Below are positions 46,993 to 56,392 of a stretch of 64,000 bases of DNA, piece by piece. Positions within the stretch are counted from its first letter, which is position 1, and the number at the start of each line of letters is the position of its first letter. The notes under the pieces were generated by a model that worked only from the letters and a program-made list of their open reading frames with translations, had not been told where the DNA came from and did not search any database. A program made the position numbers and the translations under genes. Source of the stretch: Runella defluvii (lineage in GTDB: Bacteria > Bacteroidota > Bacteroidia > Cytophagales > Spirosomataceae); assembly GCF_014195535.1 (NCBI RefSeq), contig NZ_JACIBY010000009.1:148633-212632 (forward strand), read 5' to 3'.

Positions 46993-49900
46993 TTAAGGGA
47001 TTTGTTCAAACATGTTATTGAAGTTGTACAGCAAACCACTGTTCAGACGATATAACAGCAGGTTATTTTGGATGTAAATAATGTCATTATTGGCACCCGC
47101 ATATTTAACCTTTCCGTCCATGTTTATATCTCCCTGTTTATAACCAATGCCATTGTTAAAATTGTAAGAAGCGGCTGAGAACTCCACTAAAATTTCGTTT
47201 AGTGGTTTTGTCAAATCCGTATTGGCTCCATCATATTTTAAACGGAAGTCAGAGACGGCATTTCCAGCCCACAACGCTTTCTTACCAGGCAATACGGTTG
47301 TATTCATTTCAACACCGTCATAATTTAAAGTCAAAATATTAGGACGATTCCACACGTCGGAGCTATCCATCACGGTGAAGTCCACCAACGTCCCTACAGT
47401 AGTCATCGGAATCGCTTTTTTGGTCATTACGCCAAGGTGATTGCGGTGTTTTACCGACACGAAATAGGATGTACTGGTTAAACCTGTAAAGGTAAGTGCA
47501 GATACTCCATCAGTGGATGACACTACATCCCCATCTCTCTGAACCAATCCCGAAGCCGTTTGAAGTACTACCGTAGAATCCGATTTTGACCGTAATTCAA
47601 CAAATACCCAATCCACGATGGCATTTCCAGTACCTACATTAGCACTCAATACGGCCGAAGTGGTTATTTCGGTTCCGCCTTTTATGTGTTTAAATCGCGT
47701 ACTTAATGCGCCAAGTGAATCATTGAGCGCCTTATAAGGCTCTTTTAATGGCAGGAGATTCAATCTTCTCAAATCATCCCGCATCAAACCATCGCTTGTT
47801 CCGTACAATGCCCCTTGTAATAAAACCCTCAATACAAGTTTCGCCACAGGAAGTGGTAGTACCGTCAACGTAACTGTGGCAGTATCACACTTCACTGGAA
47901 TACCACTGTCACACACCTTGTAGGTAAAGACATCGCTACCCACAAAACCTGTATTTGGGGTGTAGGTATAGGTTCCGTCAGCATTAAAGACTACCGTCCC
48001 ATTGGTTGGCGCATTTACTCTTGTAAAAGTTAACGGCGTATTGTTATCTGGGTCAAAGTCGTTGTTAGCAACTGTTCCATTTACAGGCGTATTCATCAAA
48101 GTTGCATTCGCATCGTCCAACGCAACTGGCGGTTTATTTCCTGCCAATGGCGTTGGTAACACCGTAATAGTCACCGTTGCGGTATCGCACAAACTTGGTG
48201 TTCCGTTGTCACAAATACTGTACGTAAAGCTGTCTTTTCCGATAAATCCAAGTGACGGTGTGTAGGCAAATGTTCCGTCTGGATTCGTCACCACCGTACC
48301 GTTTGTTGGGTTTGTCAACTTGGTTGGATTTCCCAATGTCCCGTTTGGCGTTCCTGTTGGGTCTGGGTCAACGTCATTGGCTTTTACCTTAATCACCACC
48401 GCTGTATTTAGGTAGGTTTCAGTAGCATCGTCGGCCGCAATTGGCTTGTTATTTTCAACAGTTGGTGCAGGTAAAATATTGATAGTCACGCACGCTGTTG
48501 ACTTCAATCCTGCATTGTCCGAAATTTCGTAACAAAACACGTCTTGCCCCGTCACCCCTGGATTTGGCGTATATACAAACGTTCCGTTGGCATTCAACAC
48601 GACCGTACCTTTTGAAGGGGGCGTTACTGGCGTTGTGGTCACTGTCAACGGCCCTCCTTCTGGGTCGCGGTCGTTTGTCAGTACACTTCCCGAGACTGGC
48701 TTGTCTTGAACCGTATTAAAAATATCATTGACTGCAATAGGTGGTAAATTAGAAGTAGAACAAACGCGGTAATGCACAGAGTTTGATACCTCATAGCAAC
48801 TATCCAAAACCGTCACTTTTGAATAAAGCACATCGCCCACAACAAAATTAATGGGTTTGGTTCTATAAACGGCTACTACTGCATAATAGCCCGTATCTAC
48901 CGCCGCAAAAGACGCGGTTGAACTGATGGCTTTGATTGTGTTTGTTTTTTCATCAATCAACACATACGAGGTAGTTACACCTGCTGTTGCGCTTGGAGTT
49001 GCGTTAAAAGTGATGGTAACAGGTGCTGTTGTGTAATCACACGCACCACATACTCTAAAGGCAAGTGGAGTTGAATATTTTAAGCAACCACTGGTGCTAT
49101 ACACCTCCGTTATTCGCTTACCAACCGTCGCATCTCTCAATGTATCAGCGTAATAAGCGCCAACAACATAGTAATTCCCTGCATTTACCCCCGTAAAACT
49201 TGGGCTAGTTGGGTTGATTTTAACAATTTGACCATTGGCCATATCCACCAACAAGTACGTTTTCAAATAACCTGCGGGTTCGTTCGACACCGTTAACGTT
49301 ACGTTAGCGGGGGCGGCGTTGTAATCACAAGCTGTTGGTACTGGTGGCAAAGGTGGAATGGGTGACTCGCAATCGTTGATTTGAACCGCTACTGAGTCCG
49401 CTGGGCTAAAGCAATTGGCCACTTTGTGATAATACATGGCATAAAACTTACCACTTGCGCTCACTGTTAAACTGGTCAATGTATCTGCCGATGAGGTAGG
49501 TACTTTGTGCGTACTCCAAACAAGCGTTGTACCCGAAGGTTTTGTTCCTGTATTTGTTAGAGTTGCCAGCGAGACTGTGACGGCAGGACAAGAATTTTGC
49601 AGCGAAGTGGCCGTAATGATGGGTGCTGTTGTACCCGCAGGACAGCTACATGCGTTAATGGTTACTGTCACTGAATCAGCTGGACTGTAACAGTTATTGG
49701 TGGCATCAAAAAAAGCAGCATAATATTTTCCTGCTCCTACTCCTGACACACTGCCCAATTTATTGGCAGTAGTAGCTACTTTAGAAGTATGCCACGTCAA
49801 GGTTGTATTTGCTGGTAAATTTGAGGCTGTTATTGACTCTAAATTAGCTACCGTAGCTGGGCATACGTTACTTTTTGTCGAGCTACTCAATACTGGTGAT

Positions 49901-50457
49901 GAACTTCCCGCTAAACAAAGGACACTACAAGTTGTGGCAATGGCGACGATGGCTGAATTGGAAGTAGTATAACAACCTGCGGCATCTCGGTACGCGACAA
50001 AATACACCACTGCTGTTGAAGTAGTCGTAATCAGTGTATTCGTAATTCGGTTGGCATCCGTTGCTAGGGGGTCAGTATGAAAGGTAACAATCGAACCGCT
50101 AGGTTTACCCGTACTATCCACCGAAGCTTTTAATTCAACGGTCGTAGCAGGACAAACATTCGTCGCTACTTTGAGTGCCGTCGGTTGACTGTAACATACG
50201 GGGTTTCCACCCAAATTGTAAACCGCATAATATACCCCTGGAGCGGCACTTTGTGCTTGCGCGGGGGTCATTAGGTTAGCAGCGCTGACGGGCAAATCAC
50301 TGTGCCATTCAAAGGTTGCCCCTTGCGGTACAGTTGTAGGCTGATAGGTCGTGATATTTACGGAGGGTGTTTGGGAGAATACCTGCCCAACCACCGTCAG
50401 AAGTATGACGAGGAATAGACCTATGGCCCTGTTCAAAGAATGTATTTTCTTGTTCAT
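46993..50457 (-). CDS. Large Ig-repeat surface protein with dockerin-like C-terminus
   Basis: 1154 aa from the ATG at 50457 (an upstream start at 50535 would overlap the RCC1-like gene and displace the signal peptide). Signal peptide with AIGLFLVILLTVVGQVFSQ. The first ~620 residues are repeating Cys-containing segments (each with SPADSVTV or similar, and YYAAFFDATNNC-type strands). Then three Big_9-like domains (DKPVSGSVLTNDRDPEGG onward). The C-terminal module matches the 2249-aa protein: LVLRVLLQGALYG, GLMRDDLRRLNLLP, HRNHLGVMTKKAI, and a GDINMDGKVKYAGANND Asp loop, ending MFEQIP. No T9SS sorting domain is visible. Confidence 0.85.
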   Translation of the reverse strand: MNKKIHSLNRAIGLFLVILLTVVGQVFSQTPSVNITTYQPTTVPQGATFEWHSDLPVSAANLMTPAQAQSAAPGVYYAVYNLGGNPVCYSQPTALKVATNVCPATTVELKASVDSTGKPSGSIVTFHTDPLATDANRITNTLITTTSTAVVYFVAYRDAAGCYTTSNSAIVAIATTCSVLCLAGSSSPVLSSSTKSNVCPATVANLESITASNLPANTTLTWHTSKVATTANKLGSVSGVGAGKYYAAFFDATNNCYSPADSVTVTINACSCPAGTTAPIITATSLQNSCPAVTVSLATLTNTGTKPSGTTLVWSTHKVPTSSADTLTSLTVSASGKFYAMYYHKVANCFSPADSVAVQINDCESPIPPLPPVPTACDYNAAPANVTLTVSNEPAGYLKTYLLVDMANGQIVKINPTSPSFTGVNAGNYYVVGAYYADTLRDATVGKRITEVYSTSGCLKYSTPLAFRVCGACDYTTAPVTITFNATPSATAGVTTSYVLIDEKTNTIKAISSTASFAAVDTGYYAVVAVYRTKPINFVVGDVLYSKVTVLDSCYEVSNSVHYRVCSTSNLPPIAVNDIFNTVQDKPVSGSVLTNDRDPEGGPLTVTTTPVTPPSKGTVVLNANGTFVYTPNPGVTGQDVFCYEISDNAGLKSTACVTINILPAPTVENNKPIAADDATETYLNTAVVIKVKANDVDPDPTGTPNGTLGNPTKLTNPTNGTVVTNPDGTFAYTPSLGFIGKDSFTYSICDNGTPSLCDTATVTITVLPTPLAGNKPPVALDDANATLMNTPVNGTVANNDFDPDNNTPLTFTRVNAPTNGTVVFNADGTYTYTPNTGFVGSDVFTYKVCDSGIPVKCDTATVTLTVLPLPVAKLVLRVLLQGALYGTSDGLMRDDLRRLNLLPLKEPYKALNDSLGALSTRFKHIKGGTEITTSAVLSANVGTGNAIVDWVFVELRSKSDSTVVLQTASGLVQRDGDVVSSTDGVSALTFTGLTSTSYFVSVKHRNHLGVMTKKAIPMTTVGTLVDFTVMDSSDVWNRPNILTLNYDGVEMNTTVLPGKKALWAGNAVSDFRLKYDGANTDLTKPLNEILVEFSAASYNFNNGIGYKQGDINMDGKVKYAGANNDIIYIQNNLLLYRLNSGLLYNFNNMFEQIP

Positions 50458-50486
50458 AGAGGGGTATTGTAAAAAGGGCACATAGT

Positions 50487-52613
50487 TTATTTCTTTAGCA
50501 TAGGGCCTACCGATGGCACACATTGCAGCGTCCAAATGTCAGTAATCGCTTTCGTTGGTGTTTTTGTCAAATCAGCCGCGCAGCTACCCGCTTGTCCAAT
50601 CGTAAATTGAAAATTATTGGTCAACGTGCTTCCATCGTATTTAATCGGAATGTGGAAGGTTTGAATTCCCGTTGAAGCGGCCGTTACTTTGGTAAATCCA
50701 CTCACGAGACTGATTCCTGACCCACTCACGGTGAGTGGTGAAAAATCGCCCGCCGTCGTTACGTTGATGGTCACCAAAAGCGACAACTGAGACGGTGTTC
50801 CCTGCACGGGTGCGGGATACAATTGCGTTTTTGAACAATCAATCACCCCTGCCGCTGGGGTAGAAACAGGATCTCCAAGCGGACCACCCGTACCTGGGCT
50901 GGTGTTGCAGCTTAATAACTGTTCGTTGGCAATAGGAACAGGAAAGGGAGAAAAGTAAGGGCTAGTTCCAAAGTTGTCATAGCTAATTTTTCCAACACCA
51001 GAATTGGCGGCTAAATTTCCAACTGCATACCCTCGACCCGACTGAGAGATAATAAGAAGCTGATCCCCGTTCCCACTCCCTGGTCTAATTAATTTTTCGG
51101 CGCCCGAATAATTCACCGCTTCGTACGTCCAAGAATACCGCGAGATTGAGTTAGCAGCTAACACATCTTTACAATCATCAGCAAACTCCCCCACCTGTCC
51201 TACTGCTTTTTCACCTTGCGCATTGACTAATGAAAGAAAGTTACCCGAATAAATGGTATTAGCCGCCCTACTATCATTTTTGCCAGTCCAATACACTTTC
51301 CCATTATCACAAGCTACCAGCGTTGCTGTTTCATAATCACTCCCAAACTCTCGCCCCGATGCGATGTCTAGCACTTTTGACGCCCCTGAGGGCATGGCCA
51401 TCTCCACAAAACGATTGAGATAAAATAAAGAATCGGTGCCCGAGGGATTTCGCATGTAAGCATCTGCTGCCAAAGGGGCCGATTTTAACGGTGCAATGAC
51501 ATAGTTGGAAGGATACACCCCTGGTTTGGTGTAAGCTGCATCAATATAACGCTTTGATACTCTCCAGACTCCCGTTGCATACGCCTTGCCACTGGCTGCA
51601 ATCGCAAAAGTAGAAGCATAAATATCTGGTTTCCCCACTTTTATATCAATAATATCTTCGCCAGCTGGAAAGGGAACTTCCCGTGGGTTGATCAAGGCTA
51701 CTTTGGCCTGAGATTCATTGGTGGTCAAAGTAGGTCCATTTGGAGAAAAAAGGGATGGTACCCCCAAGGCGTACATATTAATCATTTGTCCTGTATAATA
51801 GACTTTTCCGTCACTGCCCTTGAGGTAAATAATTGGGAGGGTGTTACTAATTTTACCTACCCAAACTCTTGTATATTTAAAGCTGGCATCCGTGCCCGAT
51901 GGTTTAGGAATTTCCGCAAATGTCGAAGTATTGGATGTTCCTCCTACCCCAATGTGATAGGCCTTTCCAGACGCCCCCACCGATACCCAAAATAAGGAGT
52001 TTCTAGGCGTATCAAAATCAACGAACTGGCTTTCCCCCAAAATCGTCAGTGGGATGGGAGTCCTCTTTGCCATAACTGTATCAGCATAACTAGTGGGAAC
52101 ACCCAACGTCCACCCAGCTACCGTCCCCACCAGCCCTGTGTTAATCCCCCACGCGCACAATTTTCCCGTAGAAGTCAAGCAGAAAAAGGTGTTGGCATTA
52201 TTGTACGTAGCCCCCTCATAGATGAGTACTCTCACTTTTGTCGCTGTTTCATTTCCAGGCACACGCACATGATAAGGAGTTACCTGATAGGAGTTTCCAA
52301 GCGTTGCCGTGGTTCCATTCCGATTAGCATGAATCGTATGATACATGTTCCCCCCCCAAGTATAGACCCGCCCATCGGTTGTCAAACCAATGGAAGCCAT
52401 CGTTTCGTTATTGGTGTAGTGGGAAGATATATCCTGCCAAGCCAAGGTAGAAACCGCCAGTTTTCCCAAATCTGACCCAAACTGGGCCACTACGTTGTGC
52501 CCACCCAAAAGCGAGCAGCAAAACAACAAACAAACATACACACGACGAAGCGTATCTCCTGACAACCTCGGCTGTTTCTGATTTAAAAGTAAGGGGTAAT
52601 ATGATGTATTCAT
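50487..52613 (-). CDS. RCC1-like repeat surface protein, paralogue 1
   Basis: 708 aa. Signal peptide (CLLFCCSLLGGHNVVAQ). The body contains RCC1/regulator-of-chromosome-condensation-like repeats, recognisable as TTDGRVYTWGGN, TSTGKLCAWGIN, GASGKAYHIGVGG, GSDGKVYYTGQM, AASGKAYATGVWR, CDNGKVYWTGKN and SQSGRGYAVGN, implying a seven-blade propeller. The C-terminal ~130 aa (STPAAGVIDCSKTQLYPAPV, GSTLTNNFQFTIGQAGSC) are shared with the paralogue. It is followed by the Ig-repeat gene after 29 bases. Function unknown. A propeller for surface protein interactions is a guess. Confidence 0.8.
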   Translation of the reverse strand: MNTSYYPLLLNQKQPRLSGDTLRRVYVCLLFCCSLLGGHNVVAQFGSDLGKLAVSTLAWQDISSHYTNNETMASIGLTTDGRVYTWGGNMYHTIHANRNGTTATLGNSYQVTPYHVRVPGNETATKVRVLIYEGATYNNANTFFCLTSTGKLCAWGINTGLVGTVAGWTLGVPTSYADTVMAKRTPIPLTILGESQFVDFDTPRNSLFWVSVGASGKAYHIGVGGTSNTSTFAEIPKPSGTDASFKYTRVWVGKISNTLPIIYLKGSDGKVYYTGQMINMYALGVPSLFSPNGPTLTTNESQAKVALINPREVPFPAGEDIIDIKVGKPDIYASTFAIAASGKAYATGVWRVSKRYIDAAYTKPGVYPSNYVIAPLKSAPLAADAYMRNPSGTDSLFYLNRFVEMAMPSGASKVLDIASGREFGSDYETATLVACDNGKVYWTGKNDSRAANTIYSGNFLSLVNAQGEKAVGQVGEFADDCKDVLAANSISRYSWTYEAVNYSGAEKLIRPGSGNGDQLLIISQSGRGYAVGNLAANSGVGKISYDNFGTSPYFSPFPVPIANEQLLSCNTSPGTGGPLGDPVSTPAAGVIDCSKTQLYPAPVQGTPSQLSLLVTINVTTAGDFSPLTVSGSGISLVSGFTKVTAASTGIQTFHIPIKYDGSTLTNNFQFTIGQAGSCAADLTKTPTKAITDIWTLQCVPSVGPMLKK

Positions 52614-52662
52614 TTTGTATCGATTTTAGGATGTATCAACTGTGAGTTCCCTAACGTCTTGC

Positions 52663-54750
52663 TTATTTTGAAAGTACGCCTGGCGTAATGGCCGTACAAT
52701 TGTTCAAACTCCACACTTTGGTAATTTCGTTGGAAGGCTTATTGGTTAAGTCGGCCGAACAGCTACCTGCTGAACCAATCGTAAATTGAAAATTATTGGT
52801 CAACGTGCTGCCATTGTATTTTATCGGAATGTGGAAGGTTTGAACGCCCGTCGTTGTGGCGGTTACTTTATCAAAACCACTCACCAAACTCATGCCTGAT
52901 CCACTAATAGTAATCGGAGAAAAATCACCAATGGTAGTGACATTAATCGTTACGAGCAGCGACAACTCCGAAGGTGTTCCTTGCACGGGAGCGGGATACA
53001 ATTTCGTTTTTGAACAATCAATCACTCCTACCGCTGGGGTTGATACTGGCTCACCAAGCGGACCACCCGTGCCTGGGCTGTCGTTGCAGCTGAGTAGAAG
53101 CTCATTGGCAATGGGAGTTGGATAGATAGCCCAGGGATCAGTTACTGATTGTATTTTCCCTGCCCCTGTATTGGGATACAAATAACCCACAAAATAGCCC
53201 CTGCCTGATTTTGCAATGATACCCAACTGGTTCTGCATATATTGGGACTCAAATAGCTTATGAGCACCCCGAAAGTTAATTGCTTCATACGACCAGGAAT
53301 AATAGGAAGTAGAATGTCCATAAGTCACTTCTTTGCATTGATCAGGCATTAATCGACTTGCAGATGACACTTGTAAGTAATTACCAATATTTTTGTCATT
53401 TATATTAAAACCAGTTCCTGTTCCACTCCAATACACCTTGTTGTTATTGCCAACTATCAACGTGCCATAATTTTGTTCGCCATAATCTCTGCCCCCCTGA
53501 ATATCCAATATAGATGTTACACCTGGTGGCATGGCTACTTCCGTAAATTGTTTGAGTGTATAAACCGTATCTATAGGGAACGTATTATTAGGTGACCATA
53601 CATCTAATTGAGCCGCAGGAGGTGCTGTTTTCAATGGAGCAACTACATAATGAAAATAATCGCTTCCAGGCGGGTTTGTCCCTCCTGCCGATCTGGCAAA
53701 ACGCCAAGCACCAGCCGTATATGCTTTTCCACTGGCACTAATGGCATACGTATTCCCATAAATACTTTTCGAACGGGTCTTTATCTCAATAATGTCTTCT
53801 CCCGCTGGAAAAGGAACCAGCCTAGGCGTAATATTTCTGACGTTCCCAGCAGTTTCATCACTTGTAAGCGTAGGTGCAGGCGTATTCCTATAGTAAATCG
53901 AAGGAACGCCCGAAAGAGCATTGCCACTCATCGACCCAGTAAAATAAACATTGCCATCATCACCTTTCAAGTAAATGAGAATATAGCCAGCAGCATGAGA
54001 TACCCATACATTTGTATATTTAAAGCCAGCACTTACCCCTGCTGGCTTGGGCATAGCCGCGAAGGTGGTGAGGAATGTACTACTACTACCGTGCGTGCCA
54101 ATGTGGTAAGCAGTACCCGATGCACCAATCACCACCCCATAACCATTCAGTGAGGAAAAATCCATATCTACAAAAGTGCTTTCCCCAATGTTAGTCATTA
54201 ATATGGGCGAACGTTTGGCTCTGGTAGAATCGTTATCGGCAATGGATGAAGTGTATCTCGGAAATGTTGCAAGATCACTACCCGCCAATCCTCTATTTAT
54301 ACCCCAAGCGTACATTTTGCCGCTAGTAGTAAGGCAGAAAAAATTAGGATAAGTACCTGCCCCAGCAGCTGCCGATGCTCCAGTTGAAATCGCCATACGT
54401 ACTTTTGCGGCAGTTTCGCCCGCGGGCAATTGCACAAAATAAGGTGCTACTTGAAATATGTATTTGTTGTCTTTTGAAAGCCCAGTTTTTATATAAAAAC
54501 CTTTGTTACTTCCCCAAGTATATACACGTCCATCGCGTGTTTTTCCAATGGCAGCAGATACGTCATTATTATCATTCGTAGAAATATGATCCCACGACAA
54601 CGTAGAGTAGGCTGGGTCGCCTAATTCAAAGCCTGACTGGGCAAAGGAGTCAAAGCTTGTGATCCTAGCAAGTAGGAGACTCATTCCAAAATAAAAGGTA
54701 CTGCGATTCTTCAATCGTTTCAAGAGCAAGGGGTAATAAAATGCTTTCAT
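52663..54750 (-). CDS. RCC1-like repeat surface protein, paralogue 2
   Basis: 695 aa from the ATG at 54750 (another ATG two codons upstream). Signal peptide ending in SFDSFAQ. RCC1-like repeats are visible as TRDGRVYTWGSN, TTSGKMYAWGIN, GASGTAYHIGTHG, GDDGNVYFTGSM, SASGKAYTAGAWR, GNNNKVYWSGTG and AKSGRGYFVGYL. The C-terminus (STPAVGVIDCSKTKLYPAPV, SCSADLTNKPSNEITKVWSL) is close to that of the downstream paralogue, 49 bases away. The pair looks like a tandem duplication. It is the first gene of the six-gene minus-strand operon. Confidence 0.8.
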   Translation of the reverse strand: MKAFYYPLLLKRLKNRSTFYFGMSLLLARITSFDSFAQSGFELGDPAYSTLSWDHISTNDNNDVSAAIGKTRDGRVYTWGSNKGFYIKTGLSKDNKYIFQVAPYFVQLPAGETAAKVRMAISTGASAAAGAGTYPNFFCLTTSGKMYAWGINRGLAGSDLATFPRYTSSIADNDSTRAKRSPILMTNIGESTFVDMDFSSLNGYGVVIGASGTAYHIGTHGSSSTFLTTFAAMPKPAGVSAGFKYTNVWVSHAAGYILIYLKGDDGNVYFTGSMSGNALSGVPSIYYRNTPAPTLTSDETAGNVRNITPRLVPFPAGEDIIEIKTRSKSIYGNTYAISASGKAYTAGAWRFARSAGGTNPPGSDYFHYVVAPLKTAPPAAQLDVWSPNNTFPIDTVYTLKQFTEVAMPPGVTSILDIQGGRDYGEQNYGTLIVGNNNKVYWSGTGTGFNINDKNIGNYLQVSSASRLMPDQCKEVTYGHSTSYYSWSYEAINFRGAHKLFESQYMQNQLGIIAKSGRGYFVGYLYPNTGAGKIQSVTDPWAIYPTPIANELLLSCNDSPGTGGPLGEPVSTPAVGVIDCSKTKLYPAPVQGTPSELSLLVTINVTTIGDFSPITISGSGMSLVSGFDKVTATTTGVQTFHIPIKYNGSTLTNNFQFTIGSAGSCSADLTNKPSNEITKVWSLNNCTAITPGVLSK

Positions 54751-54756
54751 ATACAA

Positions 54757-55625
54757 TACTGTTTTAAGGTTGTTGACCCTAGGACTAAATAAGGATAAGA
54801 GGTAAATAGCTTGAACTTGGCAATAGTAATAGCGCAGCTACGTAATAAACTGCACCCCTAAAAGCACACTAAAATGACACCAAGAATGAAAGAAGTAACT
54901 GTGATTTTAAACCAAATGGCGACTTAACCAAATGAAATGGCTATATACTTCACCAAAGATATATATACCAAATAAGAAGACAATTAACGTATCAATAAGC
55001 TTACCAAGTATTTATTTTCTGCACCAGAAATGCACCAATTATTACATAAAATGGCTAGTTATTGACATGAATATATGCTTATATAGCATCAATGATAAAG
55101 AAGGACAAATTTTATTAAAATCCCCTTTATCAATAATTATGCCATTTTATAAACAAACCCTTTTTCATAGATATACAACAGGCTAAGGCATCCTAAAGAA
55201 GGCAATTCATGAGATATTCACCCCATCAATCTACTTAAATTACCTACTAACAGAAACATACCATTGGAAATTATCGGCTTTAAAGCACTTTTTTTGACGA
55301 AAATGTCATGTTAAAAAGTTTTAATGAGCTAAATCAATACTATGTCCCAAAAATAACCTCATTACCCCCTCCAAATCGTATAATTTTATGCCAAATCATT
55401 TGAACCAACAATCATAAAAATATAAATCAAAATGGCTATTTTATATAATGTAATGTCTAAAACATGAATTATACCCCAAATAAGCACACGCTGTATATCC
55501 TATTTTCCAGAAAAAATGAACGAAGAGCATCTGTATTTTTATTCAAAAAAACATGTTACTTTGTCCCAAAGTGTTAGTCCTATTCTGAACTTACCCTTCT
55601 TGAAGCATTTAAAGCAGAAAACCTT
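54757..55625. promoter_or_regulatory. Long AT-rich divergent control region
   Basis: About 870 bases without a credible gene, between the surface operon and the LytTR regulator. AAATGGCTA occurs three times (54935-54943, 55049-55057, 55430-55438), with a one-base variant at 54914-54922 (AAATGGCGA). A fourth copy lies in reverse before the AraC gene (58480-58488). These are candidate regulator sites for one of the neighbouring transcription factors. Confidence 0.4.
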
Positions 55626-56321
55626 ATGAAAAATTTGGCCGCATTAATCATTGACGACGACCCGGAACAAGCAGAACACCTTCAAAGTATCCTAGAAAAA
55701 TTACCTATTTTTCTTTCCATCAAAATCATCAATGACTCTACCCAAGGCTACGCCGAACTCCTTGAAAACGAGTACGATTTACTTTTTTTGGACATGGAGA
55801 TGCCCAAGCTTAGTGGAATAGAACTCCTCAAGTCGCTGGCGCTGCCACCAACCATTGTGGTCACGTCCCATCCAGGATATGCCGCCGAGTGTTTTGACCT
55901 CGACGACGTGGTCGATTTTGTAGAAAAACCATTTACCGTCACGCGTATTGGCAGAGCAATCCGCAGGGCCATGCAGGAGGTAGTAGAGAAGATAGACGAA
56001 AATACCATTTACTTTAAAGCAGGACACAAAAATCAACAGTATAAACTTGACGAAATTTTATACATTGAGGCCGATGGAATTTACAGTATGATTTATTTGA
56101 AGTCTGGAGAACGAAGCCTTATCAACAGTAATATTTCGGAAGTTGAAAAGCAACTACAACACACCAAGCTTGTACGACTCCATAAATCTTATATTTATAA
56201 TTGTATCCATATCGCTTCTTTTGATAGCCGACATTTATGGATTGGCAATCAAAAATTTGCATTGGGTGTTAGCTACCGAGGTCGTTTGGCAGAATACTTA
56301 AATGTGGATCCTAATTTCTAA
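55626..56321 (+). CDS. LytTR-family response regulator
   Basis: 231 aa. Receiver domain (about 1-125) with acidic pocket IIDDDPEQ (Asp10-12), phosphoacceptor Asp56 in DLLFLDMEMPKLSG, and the conserved lysine in FVEKPFTVTRI. C-terminal LytTR DNA-binding domain (about 130-230: NTIYFKAGHKNQQYKLDEIL, YIEADGIYSMIYL, LVRLHKSYIYN). It is followed by a histidine kinase gene, giving a two-component pair. Likely targets are the divergent surface operon and/or itself, judging only from position. Confidence 0.93.
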   Translation: MKNLAALIIDDDPEQAEHLQSILEKLPIFLSIKIINDSTQGYAELLENEYDLLFLDMEMPKLSGIELLKSLALPPTIVVTSHPGYAAECFDLDDVVDFVEKPFTVTRIGRAIRRAMQEVVEKIDENTIYFKAGHKNQQYKLDEILYIEADGIYSMIYLKSGERSLINSNISEVEKQLQHTKLVRLHKSYIYNCIHIASFDSRHLWIGNQKFALGVSYRGRLAEYLNVDPNF

Positions 56322-56337
56322 ACCATGACAATTTGAT

Positions 56338-56371
56338 AGTGATACTTAAAACCATGTTTTTAAGTATCACT
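56338..56371 (+). promoter_or_regulatory. Perfect 14-bp hairpin between response regulator and kinase genes
   Basis: AGTGATACTTAAAA (56338-56351) pairs fully with TTTTAAGTATCACT (56358-56371) around the loop CCATGT. It lies in the 71-base gap between the two genes, 21 bases before the kinase ATG. It has no T-run, so a simple terminator is not obvious. It could be a dyad operator or an mRNA structure lowering kinase translation. Confidence 0.7.
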
Positions 56372-56392
56372 ATCCATAAGCTTCTTAATCTC

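Noticed and set aside
54932-55186. An 84-codon plus-strand frame in the AT-rich control region
   Set aside because: No recognisable domain, no signal and composition expected by chance in AT-rich DNA. It also overlaps the AAATGGCTA sites.
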